Below are positions 8,901 through 17,393 of a stretch of 31,535 nt of DNA, one piece after another (position 1 is the stretch's first letter; each line of letters opens with the position of its first letter). Origin of the DNA: OFTM10 sp964344055. Its GTDB lineage: Bacteria > Actinomycetota > Acidimicrobiia > Acidimicrobiales > Aldehydirespiratoraceae. Both the position numbers and the translations under genes were made by a program. The DNA is taken from positions 1 through 31,535 of the forward strand of contig CAYFLT010000059.1 of NCBI GenBank assembly GCA_964344055.1. Reading direction: 5' to 3'. Below the pieces are notes generated by a model. That model did not search any database and was not told the DNA's origin. It was given only the letters and a program-made list of their open reading frames with translations.

Positions 8901-9775
8901 GCCGCCGCGCTGGAGAAGATCTGGATGCCGGACTGACGCTGCTGCCACACCAGGAACAACATGGCGATGAGGAAGGGGGCGACGCCCCGGTAGTTCGAGA
9001 TGCTGTCGAAGGGAGCGGCCACCGATTCGGCCAGCCCGATCCCGAGCCCGCCGATCAGTGTGATCGGAAGCGACTGGAGCCGGCCGATCACGGCCGCCGC
9101 GATGGCCGGCACCACCAGGAAGGTGAGGGCGCCGGCCTCGAGCCGGATCAGATCGGCGATCAGTAGCCCGGTGATGCCCGACAGCACGCCGGACAGCGCC
9201 CAGGCGATGGCCCCGACCCGGTCGGTCTGGATGCCGAGCATGCCGGCCTGGTCGGGGTTGTCGGCCATGGCCCGCATGTACAGGCCGGTGCGGGTCCGGT
9301 TCAGGAACTCCGTCACCGCGAACCCGATGAACAGGGCGAGGCCGAGGGCGATCAGCCGGGTGTAGACCACCTGCACTCCGAACACCCGGAAGCCGTGGTC
9401 GCTGGTGGGCAACGACAAGGCCCGCGAGATGTCGGGCAGCCACCACAGCGAGAAGCCGAGGATGAGCACCGCGAACCCCACCGTGGCGATGGCCTTGGTG
9501 GCGAGATCCCGGTCGGCCAGCTTCGGTGCGATCAGCACGCCGTAGCCGAGCGACAGACCGGTGGTGACCGCGATGCACGCCAGCCACGCCACCGGCTCGG
9601 GCGTCCCGCCGTCGATCAGGTCCCACGCCACCAGTGCACCGATCGCCCCAATCGCCCCGTAGGCGAAGTTCAGCACCGCAGTAGCGCGGTACAGCACGAC
9701 CAGACCCATGCCCGAGAGGGCGTAGATCGAGCCGAGGGCGAGGCCGGTGACGATGAAGGGCTTGATGTCGGGCAT
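8897..9775 (-). CDS. livH: Liv-type ABC transporter permease (LivH)
   Basis: Second permease of the importer, 292 residues. It begins GLALGSIYALSGMGLVVLY and continues ATAVLNFAYGAIGAIGALV, the signature opening of LivH proteins, and has the loop RTRTGLYMRAMADNPDQAGM. ATG at 9775 is chosen over the upstream codons because they run into the dehydrogenase gene; the intergenic gap is then 16 bases. The matching substrate-binding lipoprotein is not beside it but is encoded on the other strand at 18489. Confidence 0.93.
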   Translation of the reverse strand: MPDIKPFIVTGLALGSIYALSGMGLVVLYRATAVLNFAYGAIGAIGALVAWDLIDGGTPEPVAWLACIAVTTGLSLGYGVLIAPKLADRDLATKAIATVGFAVLILGFSLWWLPDISRALSLPTSDHGFRVFGVQVVYTRLIALGLALFIGFAVTEFLNRTRTGLYMRAMADNPDQAGMLGIQTDRVGAIAWALSGVLSGITGLLIADLIRLEAGALTFLVVPAIAAAVIGRLQSLPITLIGGLGIGLAESVAAPFDSISNYRGVAPFLIAMLFLVWQQRQSGIQIFSSAAA

Positions 9776-9791
9776 GACCGGTCTCCGAGCG

Positions 9792-11258
9792 TCAGAGCTG
9801 CAGGCAGACGTTGGTGGTCTCGGTGTAGAACTCGAGGCTGTGCACACCGCCTTCGCGGCCGATGCCGGAGGCCTTGGCGCCGCCGAACGGGGTGCGGAGG
9901 TCGCGCAGGAACCAGGAGTTCACCCAGCAGAGGCCGACCCCGAGTTGGGCGCCGACCCGGTGAGCTCGGCTGGCGTTGGTGGTCCACACCGATGCGGCGA
10001 GACCGAACGGGGTGTCGTTGGCGAGGGCGATCACCTCGTCCTCGGTGTCGAAGGGCCGGATGTGACAGCACGGCCCGAAGATCTCGTCGGTGACGACGGT
10101 GGAGTCGTCCTCGAGCCCGGTCCAGATGGTGGGCTCCACCCACCAGCCACCGGCGATGTCGGCGTCGACCTGGGGCACACCGCCGCCGGTGACGACCTTG
10201 GCGCCGTCGGCGACCGCCTGCTCGTAGAAGCCGAGCACCTTGTCGCGGTGCTCCTCGCTGATGAGCGGACCGAAGTCGGTGGCGTCGTCGTGAGGGCGGC
10301 CGACCACGAGGCTCTCGGCGCCGTCCTTGAGCCGGGCGACGAACTCGTCGAAGATCGGCCGTTCGACGTAGACCCGCTCGGTGCCGAGGCACACCTGGCC
10401 GCAGTTGGAGAAGGCCGAGCGCATCGTGCCCGCGATGGCGGCGTCCATGTCGGCGTCGGCGAACACGATCGCCGGGTTCTTGCCGCCGAGCTCGAGGGAG
10501 ATGTCTCGGGCGCCGACCGCGGCGGCCTGCATGATCTTCTCGCCGGTGAGGTTCTCGCCGGTGAAGGTGATGGCGTCCACACCGGGATGGGTGGTGAGGA
10601 ACTCGCCAGTCGAGCTCGGGCCGAATCCGTGCACCACGTTGTAGACGCCCGCGGGCATGCCCACGGTGTTCATGACCTCGCCGAGCAGGGTGGCCGTGGC
10701 GGGGGTCTCTTCCGACGGCTTCACGATGACGGCATTGCCGCAGGCCAGGGCGGGCCCGACCTTCCATGTCATCAGGAGAAGCGGGAGGTTCCAGGGACAG
10801 ATGACCGCCACGACGCCGCGCGGGCGGCGCACGGCATAGTTGATGGCGCCTGCTCCGTCGGGGGTGGCCATCGGGAAGAACTCGCCGGGGACGTTCTTCA
10901 CGACGTCGGCGAAGATCTTGAAGTTGGCGGCGCCGCGTGGGATGTCGACGTGGCTGGCCAGGCTTGCCGGCTTGCCGGTGTCGGCGACCTCGGCGGCGAG
11001 GAAGTCGTCGAAACGGCGGTCAATCTCGTCGGCCACCGCATAGAGCAGGTCGACCCGATCGGTGACGGTGAGGTCGCCCCAGGGGCCGGCCAGTGCGGCG
11101 CGGGCGGCCTGGACCGCGGCGTCCACATCAGCACTCGATGCCTCGTGGATCGTGCCGATGACGGAGCCGTCGACCGGGGAGATGTTGTCGAAGGTGGCGC
11201 CGGTCGAGCCGGGGCGGAAGCTGCCGTCGATGAAGTTCTTGAAGTCGATGTCAGTCAT
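9792..11258 (-). CDS. dmpC: 2-hydroxymuconic semialdehyde dehydrogenase
   Basis: NAD-dependent aldehyde dehydrogenase, 488 residues, that oxidises 2-hydroxymuconic semialdehyde to 4-oxalocrotonate (enol form), the entry to the oxalocrotonate branch. The general base Glu256 is in SLELGGKNP and the catalytic Cys290 in SNCGQVCLGTERVYVER. The C-terminal block WFLRDLRTPFGGAKASG is characteristic of the DmpC/XylG/aminomuconate-semialdehyde group. An extra Cys286 lies four residues before the catalytic one. No obvious ribosome site precedes the ATG at 11258. Upstream lies the 246-base spacer with inverted repeats. Placement after catechol 2,3-dioxygenase supports the assignment. Confidence 0.93.
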   Translation of the reverse strand: MTDIDFKNFIDGSFRPGSTGATFDNISPVDGSVIGTIHEASSADVDAAVQAARAALAGPWGDLTVTDRVDLLYAVADEIDRRFDDFLAAEVADTGKPASLASHVDIPRGAANFKIFADVVKNVPGEFFPMATPDGAGAINYAVRRPRGVVAVICPWNLPLLLMTWKVGPALACGNAVIVKPSEETPATATLLGEVMNTVGMPAGVYNVVHGFGPSSTGEFLTTHPGVDAITFTGENLTGEKIMQAAAVGARDISLELGGKNPAIVFADADMDAAIAGTMRSAFSNCGQVCLGTERVYVERPIFDEFVARLKDGAESLVVGRPHDDATDFGPLISEEHRDKVLGFYEQAVADGAKVVTGGGVPQVDADIAGGWWVEPTIWTGLEDDSTVVTDEIFGPCCHIRPFDTEDEVIALANDTPFGLAASVWTTNASRAHRVGAQLGVGLCWVNSWFLRDLRTPFGGAKASGIGREGGVHSLEFYTETTNVCLQL

Positions 11259-11364
11259 GAGGTGTCACGAGGGGAGAGAAGGCGGGAGGGGGAACGGTTC
11301 GGGGACGGCCTCCGCCGACGCACCCTCTCCCGGATGGGCGCGTCAGGGGAGATCCGACCGGAGA

Positions 11365-11499
11365 TGACTCGCCTCCATGGCTGCCATGGCCGCCATGGAT
11401 GGCGGCCGGCCGTGAACCGGGATGCTGCGAGGGCGGCCGTTCGCTCCGCCAGGAGCAGGCCGACAACGAGCCGACGCCACGGATGGCGGAGGCGAGTCA
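11365..11499. repeat. 135-bp inverted-repeat element between dmpC and dmpB
   Basis: The spacer 11259-11504 has no convincing gene. It contains a perfect 12-bp terminal inverted repeat, TGACTCGCCTCC (11365-11376) and GGAGGCGAGTCA (11488-11499), 111 bases apart. Just inside the left end is a second palindrome, GGCCGCCAT-gg-ATGGCGGCC (11388-11407), and repeated CCATGG units. No target-site duplication is seen. It could be a MITE-like remnant or a folded intercistronic RNA element that sets different expression of dmpB and dmpC. No transposase is present. Confidence 0.6.
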
Positions 11500-11504
11500 A
11501 TGTG

Positions 11505-12422
11505 TCAGGTGTAGACCGTGAGGAAGGCCTCGTTGAGCTGGCGCTCGTAGTAGAAGATGCCCTTGCCGACCTGCTCGGCTTCCCAGCTCCGGGTCGGGTG
11601 GTCCGGGTAGTAGGTGTAGCCACCGGCGAAGGTCTCGTTGCGGTTGCCCGAGGGGTCGAAGAAGTAGATCGTCGAGCCCCTGGTGATGCCGTGGCGGGTG
11701 GGGCCGATGTCGATCGGGATGTCGTAGTAGGCCATCACGTCGCCTGCCCTGAGCACGTCGCCGGCCTCGAGGAGGTAGAACGCCACGTGGTGGAAGCGGC
11801 CCGGCTCGGGGATCTGCACGAAGGCGATGTCGTGGGCCTTGTTCGAACAGGTCAGCCACACCGCGGGGCCGCCCGGGGTCGGGGCGGTTTCGGCGACGCT
11901 GAAGTCGAGGCACTCGATGAAGATCTTGGTGACCTCGTCGATGTCGGGGCCGTAGAGCAGGGCATGATCGAAGCGGGTGACCGCCATGCCGTGGGGCTCG
12001 CGCTGCCAGACGTTGGGGTTGACGATGTCGGGGGTGTCGTTGCTCCACTCCATCTCGGCGTACATCTCCATGCGGTGGCCGCTGGGCAGCATGAAGGCGA
12101 CGACGCGGCCGAGGCCGGGTTGGGAGCCCGCCTCGACGTGCTCGACGTCGAGCCCGTAGTCGACCAGGCGCTGGGTGAGGCTGGTGAGGGTGTCGTCGTC
12201 GAGCACCTTCCAGCCGAAGAAGTCGAAGCCGGCTTCGTCGGCCTCGCGCAGGATCACGCTGTGGCGCTCGAACTCGTCGTAGCCCTTGAGATACACGCGG
12301 CCGTCGTCACCGGTCCCGACGGCCGTGAGGCCGACGCGATCCTGGTAGTGCTCAACGGCTTCCTCGATGTCGAGGACCCGGATCTGGATGTATCCGGGAC
12401 GGATCACTCCGGTCTGTGCCAT
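11505..12422 (-). CDS. dmpB: catechol 2,3-dioxygenase
   Basis: Extradiol (meta) ring-cleaving Fe(II) enzyme that opens catechol to 2-hydroxymuconic semialdehyde. At 305 residues it matches the XylE/DmpB family. Iron ligands are visible as His153 (RFDHALLYG), His212 (GRFHHVAFYLLE) and Glu263 (DPSGNRNETFAGG). The C-terminal run PTRHGITRGSTIYFFDPSG is typical and includes the active-site His244. Two vicinal-oxygen-chelate halves are present. Ribosome site AAGGAGA lies seven bases before the ATG. The ferredoxin gene just upstream encodes the kind of protein that re-reduces oxidised iron in this enzyme. Firm call. Confidence 0.96.
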   Translation of the reverse strand: MAQTGVIRPGYIQIRVLDIEEAVEHYQDRVGLTAVGTGDDGRVYLKGYDEFERHSVILREADEAGFDFFGWKVLDDDTLTSLTQRLVDYGLDVEHVEAGSQPGLGRVVAFMLPSGHRMEMYAEMEWSNDTPDIVNPNVWQREPHGMAVTRFDHALLYGPDIDEVTKIFIECLDFSVAETAPTPGGPAVWLTCSNKAHDIAFVQIPEPGRFHHVAFYLLEAGDVLRAGDVMAYYDIPIDIGPTRHGITRGSTIYFFDPSGNRNETFAGGYTYYPDHPTRSWEAEQVGKGIFYYERQLNEAFLTVYT

Positions 12423-12474
12423 GTGTCTTTCTCCTTGTTGAAGATTTCGGGTTGAAGATTTGATTGGGAACTGA

Positions 12475-12819
12475 TCAGGTCAGGGGGATGGCGGTCTCTT
12501 GGGCGTGTTCCACGACGAGATCGCTGATGGGGATGAGCCGGCAGGCGAGGACGATGCCCTCCGCCTCGTCGGCCTCGGTGACGTGCTTGCGGCTCATTCG
12601 CCGGGTCGTGTACTCGCCCTCGATCACCCGCACCCGGCAAACACCGCAGCCCCCGCCCCGGCATCCCACGTCGATGGCGTTCTTGCCGACCTTGACCATC
12701 TCGTGCAGGACCCGCTCGCCGGCTCGGACCGGGAACGCGATGTCGGGGTCGCCGTGGGCCCGAACCGTGCAGTCGAAACTCCGGGCGGTTGTGAGGTCGG
12801 CGACGAGGTGATCGGCCAT
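12475..12819 (-). CDS. dmpQ: plant-type [2Fe-2S] ferredoxin (DmpQ/XylT-like)
   Basis: A 114-residue chloroplast-type ferredoxin. The four cluster cysteines are Cys53, Cys58, Cys61 and Cys93 (CRGGGCGVC then VLACRL), the CX4CX2C...C pattern of the family. DmpQ/XylT proteins reactivate catechol 2,3-dioxygenase after its iron is oxidised, and the gene lies directly before that enzyme, which supports the role. Its ATG (12819) is one base from the dmpP stop. It could also exchange electrons with the DmpP reductase. Symbol is given by family and position. Confidence 0.88.
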   Translation of the reverse strand: MADHLVADLTTARSFDCTVRAHGDPDIAFPVRAGERVLHEMVKVGKNAIDVGCRGGGCGVCRVRVIEGEYTTRRMSRKHVTEADEAEGIVLACRLIPISDLVVEHAQETAIPLT

Positions 12820-12820
12820 G

Positions 12821-13885
12821 TCAGATCGCCTTGAAGAGGGGGCTGCGGGCCAGGCCGGCGTCGCCGTCGGCCGCGGTGACGAACTTCTCGGTGAAGATGT
12901 CGCGCTCGAAGAGGCGACCCTTCATCAGTGAGCGGATGCAGGCCTCGATCATGGGAGGCGGACCGCAGAGATAGGCCGACAGGCCCTTGAACGAGCCGTC
13001 GAAGAGGCGCTCGGCCACGTCGTTGACGAAGCCGGTCTCACCGTCCCAGTCCGCATCGTCGTCGCCGGCTTCGCTGAGCGCCGGGACGTAGCGGAAGTTG
13101 TCGTGGGCGGCCTCGAGCTCCCGGAAGAGTTCGTCGAAGTACAGGTCCGCGGACGTACGCACGCCGTGGATCAGGGTGATCGGTTGGGTGCAGCCGCCAT
13201 CGAGCAGGTCGAGGATCATCGACTTCGGGCTGGTGAGCCCGGAGCCGCCGGCCATGAACAGCATCGGCTTGTCGGCCGACCTGCGCACGTGGAACCGGCC
13301 GTAGGGAGCGGCGAAGCGAAGCTCGTCGCCCACCTCGAGCTCGTTGTGCAACACCGTGGTGGCGGCACCGTCCGGCACCAGCCGGACGTGGAGCTCGACC
13401 TCGTCGGGGCGGGACGGGCTGTTGGCGAACGAGAACGCCCGTGGCCCGTCCACCCCGTCGACGGTGAGGTTGAGGTACTGGCCGGCCTGGAACTCGGCGC
13501 CCCCGTCGGGAACCGACATCCAGATGCCGAGGATGTCGCCGGTGAACCGCTCCAGTCGGGTGACCGTGCCGACGAAGTCCCGAACCGGACGGATCTCGGC
13601 GTCGGGTTCCTCGTCGATGTCGGCTTCGACGGTGACGTCGCTCTCCACCGTGGCCGAGCAGGCGAGGGTGAACCCCTCGTCACGCTCGAAGTCCATCAGG
13701 GCGAACGACGAACAGTTCCCATGATCGACCTCACCGTCGAGCACCTCCACCTTGCAGGTGCCACAGAGACCGTGACCACAGGCATGGGGGAGCCAGACGC
13801 CGGCCCGGAGGCAGGCGTCGAGGATGGTCTGTCCGTCGGCGACGGTGACCACCTGCTCGGTGGGCTCGACGGTGAGCTCGAACAT
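12821..13885 (-). CDS. dmpP: phenol hydroxylase reductase component (P5)
   Basis: FAD and [2Fe-2S] reductase, 354 residues, that passes electrons from NAD(P)H to the diiron oxygenase. N-terminal ferredoxin domain: Cys36, Cys41 and Cys44 in CGHGLCGTC, with Cys76 in FTLACSA. Then comes the FAD-binding domain with RAFSFANSPS, and the nucleotide domain with FMAGGSGLTSPKSMI and the C-terminal YLCGPPPMIEAC. Domain order and length match DmpP. The gene sits between the P4 subunit and the ferredoxin in the standard order. Confidence 0.95.
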   Translation of the reverse strand: MFELTVEPTEQVVTVADGQTILDACLRAGVWLPHACGHGLCGTCKVEVLDGEVDHGNCSSFALMDFERDEGFTLACSATVESDVTVEADIDEEPDAEIRPVRDFVGTVTRLERFTGDILGIWMSVPDGGAEFQAGQYLNLTVDGVDGPRAFSFANSPSRPDEVELHVRLVPDGAATTVLHNELEVGDELRFAAPYGRFHVRRSADKPMLFMAGGSGLTSPKSMILDLLDGGCTQPITLIHGVRTSADLYFDELFRELEAAHDNFRYVPALSEAGDDDADWDGETGFVNDVAERLFDGSFKGLSAYLCGPPPMIEACIRSLMKGRLFERDIFTEKFVTAADGDAGLARSPLFKAI

Positions 13886-13913
13886 GGCCGGGAGACCTCG
13901 TATTCGCTCGGGA

Positions 13914-14273
13914 TCAGCCGCCGCCGCCCGGGCCCTCGAGGCCGGGCGTCCAGAGGCGGATCAGTGACTTGTGCCGGACACCCTGCTCGCCGATCGACTT
14001 CTCGGGATCAGGGGTGAACTCCTTGCCGTCGAGCTCCCAGGTGACCGTGTCCCAGTCGATGGAGGCGAAGTCGGGGTGGGGCCCGTAGAACTCGGGGATC
14101 AGCTCGCCGATGATGGCCCCGAAGGGCATCTCGGGCGGGAGCGGGAACGCCAGGGCGGCGCAGAAGCTCAGGTGCTTCTCCCAGTGCAGGTAGACGAGCT
14201 GGTTGCCGTGGAAGTTCTCCAGAGCGTCCAGTCGAGCGCCGGTGTAGCCCGGCTCGAGTGCGTTGACAGCCAT
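13914..14273 (-). CDS. dmpO: phenol hydroxylase small subunit (P4)
   Basis: A 119-residue gamma-type subunit of the multicomponent phenol hydroxylase. It begins MAVNALEPGYTG and has the block HWEKHLSFCAALAFPLPPEM typical of DmpO. It binds the oxygenase core; no catalytic residues are expected. The Gly-rich end (GPGGGG) is unremarkable. Identity rests on the match to the family pattern and on its place between P3 and P5. Confidence 0.92.
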   Translation of the reverse strand: MAVNALEPGYTGARLDALENFHGNQLVYLHWEKHLSFCAALAFPLPPEMPFGAIIGELIPEFYGPHPDFASIDWDTVTWELDGKEFTPDPEKSIGEQGVRHKSLIRLWTPGLEGPGGGG

Positions 14274-14286
14274 GTTCGATTCCTCC

Positions 14287-15801
14287 TCAGGCGTTCGTGC
14301 TGACCCGTCGTTGGGCCATCCACTCGTTCCACAGTCCTTCTTCCGGCGAGCCCTCGTAGCGCATGTTGTCCGCGCCCATGTTGAGGTGGTACCAGTCCAA
14401 GACGTCGGGGATCTCGGCCCCGCCGCAGTTGCCCTGGAAGATCTGGTGCACCGGCAACCAGGCCTGGACGTACTTCTCGGGCTCGTGGTCGAAGATGTCC
14501 TTACACCCGTCGCTGCAGAAGTGGTAGGTGTCGCCGTCGTACTCGCTGGACCGGAAACAGATCGTCGTCGGATCGTCGGGCTCGGTGAAGCCCATCGGGA
14601 TCTGACAGGTCTGACACAGCTGGGGCAGCGCCATGTTGTAGAAGGGCTTGCCCTCCTCGGCCATGCCCTTCCACATGTCGAGCCGTGGCCGGTAGTACTT
14701 GTCGAAAGTGTCGGGGTAGTTCTCCGACAGCCAATCCTTGTGCTCGTCGTCGATGTCCCAGGTGTGGAAGGCGGCGGCGTGGGTGTACTGGTAGAAGATC
14801 GCCCAGACCTCGTGGCTGATGCGGTCCTTTTCGTTGCAGGCGATGTCGAACTGCTTCGGTGGGCGGATGCCGTACCGGGCCAGATCCTCGAAGAGCGCCC
14901 CGCCCTGCTGCTCGGCGTAGATCTCCCACGCGTCCTTCCAGGACATGATCTTCTTCGGGAGCATGTAGTCCATCATCATGCCGACCAGGCTCAGGAGGCG
15001 ATGGCCCCGCCAGAACCACTTGTCGATCCAATGCTGGACGATCGGCACGTTGTCTTCGTCCTGTTCGAGCAGGAACTTGATGACCTCGAGACCGAGGGTC
15101 ATGTGGCGGGACTCGTCGCTCTGGGCGCTGAAGCCGAAGGTGACGGTGGCCAGGTCACCGTTGTAGGCGGCGCCCGACATGAACGGCACGAACAACAGGT
15201 TGGTCAGCACGTACTCGAAGGCGAACGAGATCGAGGTGAAGAACTCGAACGGGCCCGCACTGACGGCGTCGTCGAAGAACGACTTGGGCACCGACAGGTA
15301 CCAGACCCGGTCGTGCATGTGGGTGAAGTCGTGCAGCCCGTCGAAGTACTTGTTGTGGTGGCTGATCGTGTGGATCTGGGTCTGGGCGTGACGCAGCTCG
15401 TCGAGTGACTGCATCTGGGCCGCCACCTGGGCACCGGTGCCGCGGACGTTGCGGGCGAGGTGGGCGAAGTGGCGGTGGGCCTGGTACTCGAGCGGGCTCA
15501 CCCCGGTGAGGAAGAGCTTGATCGCTCCCAGGTACCGGGCGTCGCTGATGCCGAGCTGGCCGTTGTTCTGAGCGAACGAGTCGATCACCGCGTAGAGCTT
15601 GCGCTCCTTCTCTGCCTGGAACTTCCAGTAGGCGTCCATGGTGAGACGGAAGGGGTCCTCCCAGTCGTCCCAGTTGTGGACCTTGATCCCCTCGAACTTG
15701 TCGTAGGGGTAGACGTCGTCCATGTCCTGGTACGTGGTGTCCCACGCCAGGTCACGGGTCATCAGCTGGTACTTGCGCTTGAGTCCGATCTTCTTTGCCA
15801 T
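14287..15801 (-). CDS. dmpN: phenol hydroxylase large oxygenase subunit (P3, diiron)
   Basis: Catalytic alpha subunit, 504 residues, that hydroxylates phenol to catechol with O2. Diiron ligands are visible as Glu105 (PLEYQAH), Glu135 and His138 (LDELRHAQTQ), Glu196 (FAFEYVL), and Glu230 and His233 (QSDESRHMTLG), almost the same numbering as characterised phenol hydroxylases. Toward the C-terminus Cys396, Cys399, Cys429 and Cys433 (CQTC and FCSDGC) form the zinc-type site known in this subunit. No truncation is seen. The gene order K-L-M-N-O-P is conserved. Methylphenols may also be substrates. Confidence 0.97.
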   Translation of the reverse strand: MAKKIGLKRKYQLMTRDLAWDTTYQDMDDVYPYDKFEGIKVHNWDDWEDPFRLTMDAYWKFQAEKERKLYAVIDSFAQNNGQLGISDARYLGAIKLFLTGVSPLEYQAHRHFAHLARNVRGTGAQVAAQMQSLDELRHAQTQIHTISHHNKYFDGLHDFTHMHDRVWYLSVPKSFFDDAVSAGPFEFFTSISFAFEYVLTNLLFVPFMSGAAYNGDLATVTFGFSAQSDESRHMTLGLEVIKFLLEQDEDNVPIVQHWIDKWFWRGHRLLSLVGMMMDYMLPKKIMSWKDAWEIYAEQQGGALFEDLARYGIRPPKQFDIACNEKDRISHEVWAIFYQYTHAAAFHTWDIDDEHKDWLSENYPDTFDKYYRPRLDMWKGMAEEGKPFYNMALPQLCQTCQIPMGFTEPDDPTTICFRSSEYDGDTYHFCSDGCKDIFDHEPEKYVQAWLPVHQIFQGNCGGAEIPDVLDWYHLNMGADNMRYEGSPEEGLWNEWMAQRRVSTNA

Positions 15802-15808
15802 GGTGTCC

Positions 15809-16081
15809 TCAGTTCCAGGAGAGCTCGAAGAGCTCGTCGTCTTCGTCGATGTTTCCCGACAGCGTCACGATGCTCAGGTGCAGCTCCTGGGGGTCCCAGT
15901 CGCGGCCCAGGAGCTCACTGACGGTTTCGGCCTTGATGCTCAGCTTCCCGAGGCAGTCGATCTTCACCATGGCCGGGTAGCGGGTCATGGTGGCCTCCGG
16001 GTTGTCCGCGGCGATGGCATCGATGATCGGCCTCGCGTCGTCGGTGTTCTGCAGGGTGATGGAAACGGGGTTGCTACTCAT
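15809..16081 (-). CDS. dmpM: phenol hydroxylase regulatory/coupling protein (P2)
   Basis: A 90-residue cofactor-free effector protein that binds the oxygenase and tunes turnover. It has the short alpha/beta pattern of the MmoB/DmpM family, with ITLQNTDDARPIIDAI and YPAMVKIDCLGKL. It lies seven bases upstream of dmpN and 14 bases after dmpL, in the usual order. Confidence 0.92.
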   Translation of the reverse strand: MSSNPVSITLQNTDDARPIIDAIAADNPEATMTRYPAMVKIDCLGKLSIKAETVSELLGRDWDPQELHLSIVTLSGNIDEDDELFELSWN

Positions 16082-16095
16082 GTTCGATCTGCTCC

Positions 16096-17088
16096 TCAGA
16101 CCGTCAGGCCCAGGCCGGTGGCCCGGGCGTCGAGTTCAGCCGCCACCGTGTCGACCGCAGAGGCGTCGCCCAGGGTGGCGGTGGCGATGGGGGTGGCCGC
16201 GGCCTTGGCCCGATCGCGCCAGTCGCGGTACCAACCACTGATCAGGGCGGCGTTGGCCTCGGATTCACCGGCGGCGGTGGTGACGAAGGAGTCGACCCAA
16301 CGGGCGGCGTCGGCCATCCAGTCGGTCATGAACTCCGACATCATCGTCACGGCCATGCCGCCGCGGTCCATGCCGGCGTCGTCGAACACCCGGTAGGTGA
16401 GCGGAAGCAGGATGCCGTCCATTCCGAGGTACTGGGCGATGAAGGTCTCGAACCAGTCCTCGACCACCAGGGAGTCCTCCACCATCTGGCGGGTGGGCTG
16501 CCACATCTCGGCGTCGAGCCACTGCTGGCGGGCGTCGCTGAGCACGCTCTCGTCGAATGATCCGAGCTCGAGACCGACCCGGGTCAACACCTGGGCCATG
16601 CCGAGGCGGTCGCCGGCGGCGAAACAGAGGGCGGACGTGAGGCGCGTGCCGTAGCCGAAGTCGGTGACCCGGAGGCTGTTGAGGTTGGCGCCCCACTCGT
16701 AGTGGCGCAGGGGAATGAGGTAGGCCTTGACCGTCTCCAGCCAGTCGGCGTCGATTCGCGCCACGAGGTTCTTGTCCTCGACCAGATCGAAGGCCCGGTC
16801 GGCGGCCTGGTTCATCCCGGACCGGCTGATGTTGTAGGTGGCGTAGTAGAACTGCCGCGGGTCCCTGAAGTCGTACCAGTCGTTCATCACCACCGCGGTG
16901 CGGTCGGTGTCGAAGATCTCGTACTGGGGCTGCCAGAGCGGCCGGTAGTGGAAGTTCGCCGTCGCTTGGACGTCGAGGGTGGCCTCGTCGTAGCGAGAGG
17001 CCGGTCGATCCTCGCCGTATCGCGCCGCGATGTGGCTGAACGTGTGTCGCCGAGGCGTGATGTCCTCGGACTTGATGTCGATGTTCAT
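16096..17088 (-). CDS. dmpL: phenol hydroxylase beta oxygenase subunit (P1)
   Basis: Non-catalytic ferritin-like subunit of the phenol hydroxylase core, 330 residues, near the usual DmpL length. Blocks such as FHYRPLWQPQYEIFD, RQFYYATYNISRSGMNQA and IPLRHYEWGAN are family-like. Two starts are possible: ATG 17097 (MSGMNID) and ATG 17088. The second is preferred because it overlaps the dmpK stop by four bases (ATGA) and puts GGGAG nine bases upstream. The long open frame continuing to 17721 is not real coding sequence. Confidence 0.94.
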   Translation of the reverse strand: MNIDIKSEDITPRRHTFSHIAARYGEDRPASRYDEATLDVQATANFHYRPLWQPQYEIFDTDRTAVVMNDWYDFRDPRQFYYATYNISRSGMNQAADRAFDLVEDKNLVARIDADWLETVKAYLIPLRHYEWGANLNSLRVTDFGYGTRLTSALCFAAGDRLGMAQVLTRVGLELGSFDESVLSDARQQWLDAEMWQPTRQMVEDSLVVEDWFETFIAQYLGMDGILLPLTYRVFDDAGMDRGGMAVTMMSEFMTDWMADAARWVDSFVTTAAGESEANAALISGWYRDWRDRAKAAATPIATATLGDASAVDTVAAELDARATGLGLTV

Positions 17089-17393
17089 CCCCGACATCTC
17101 CCTTTCTCGGTGGTGGCTTCCTGCTCGTCCGCATCGGGGTGCAGTTCGCAGAGTTCGAGGTAGGCGAGGGCCGCCTCCTCGGTGCTCGGGAGCATGGTGG
17201 CCTTCCGTTCGGCGCAGAACTGCCGGAAGTGGGGGAGAGGCAGGATCATCTCGACGCTGAGATCGGTCTCCGAGGAGTCGGTCTCCTCGAGGAAGAAGTC
17301 GAACTCGACGAAGCGATTGCGCCTGACCCCGGTGATCCGCACTGCGGCGGCCCCCCAGTTGTATGTGCCATCGGACACACCGTGCTCGCTCAC
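17085..17393 (-). CDS. dmpK: phenol hydroxylase assembly protein (P0)
   Basis: A small protein (102 residues from GTG 17393) of the DmpK family, which helps activate the phenol hydroxylase oxygenase. The family block is VRITGVRRNRFVEFDFFLEE followed by EMILPLPHFRQFCAERKA. The start is uncertain. The open frame reaches 17504, but the residues before the GTG look like translated promoter (AT-rich). GGAGGAG lies 13 bases before the GTG, which is long, and a TTGACA lies 30 bases upstream, so a leaderless message starting at the GTG is possible. First gene of the minus-strand operon. Confidence 0.85.
   Translation of the reverse strand: MSEHGVSDGTYNWGAAAVRITGVRRNRFVEFDFFLEETDSSETDLSVEMILPLPHFRQFCAERKATMLPSTEEAALAYLELCELHPDADEQEATTEKGRCRG

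Noticed and set aside
9747..12455. 902-codon open frame on the plus strand
   Set aside because: It lies antisense to the well-identified dmpC and dmpB and across the spacer; the composition is that of complemented GC-rich codons and no domain is recognisable.
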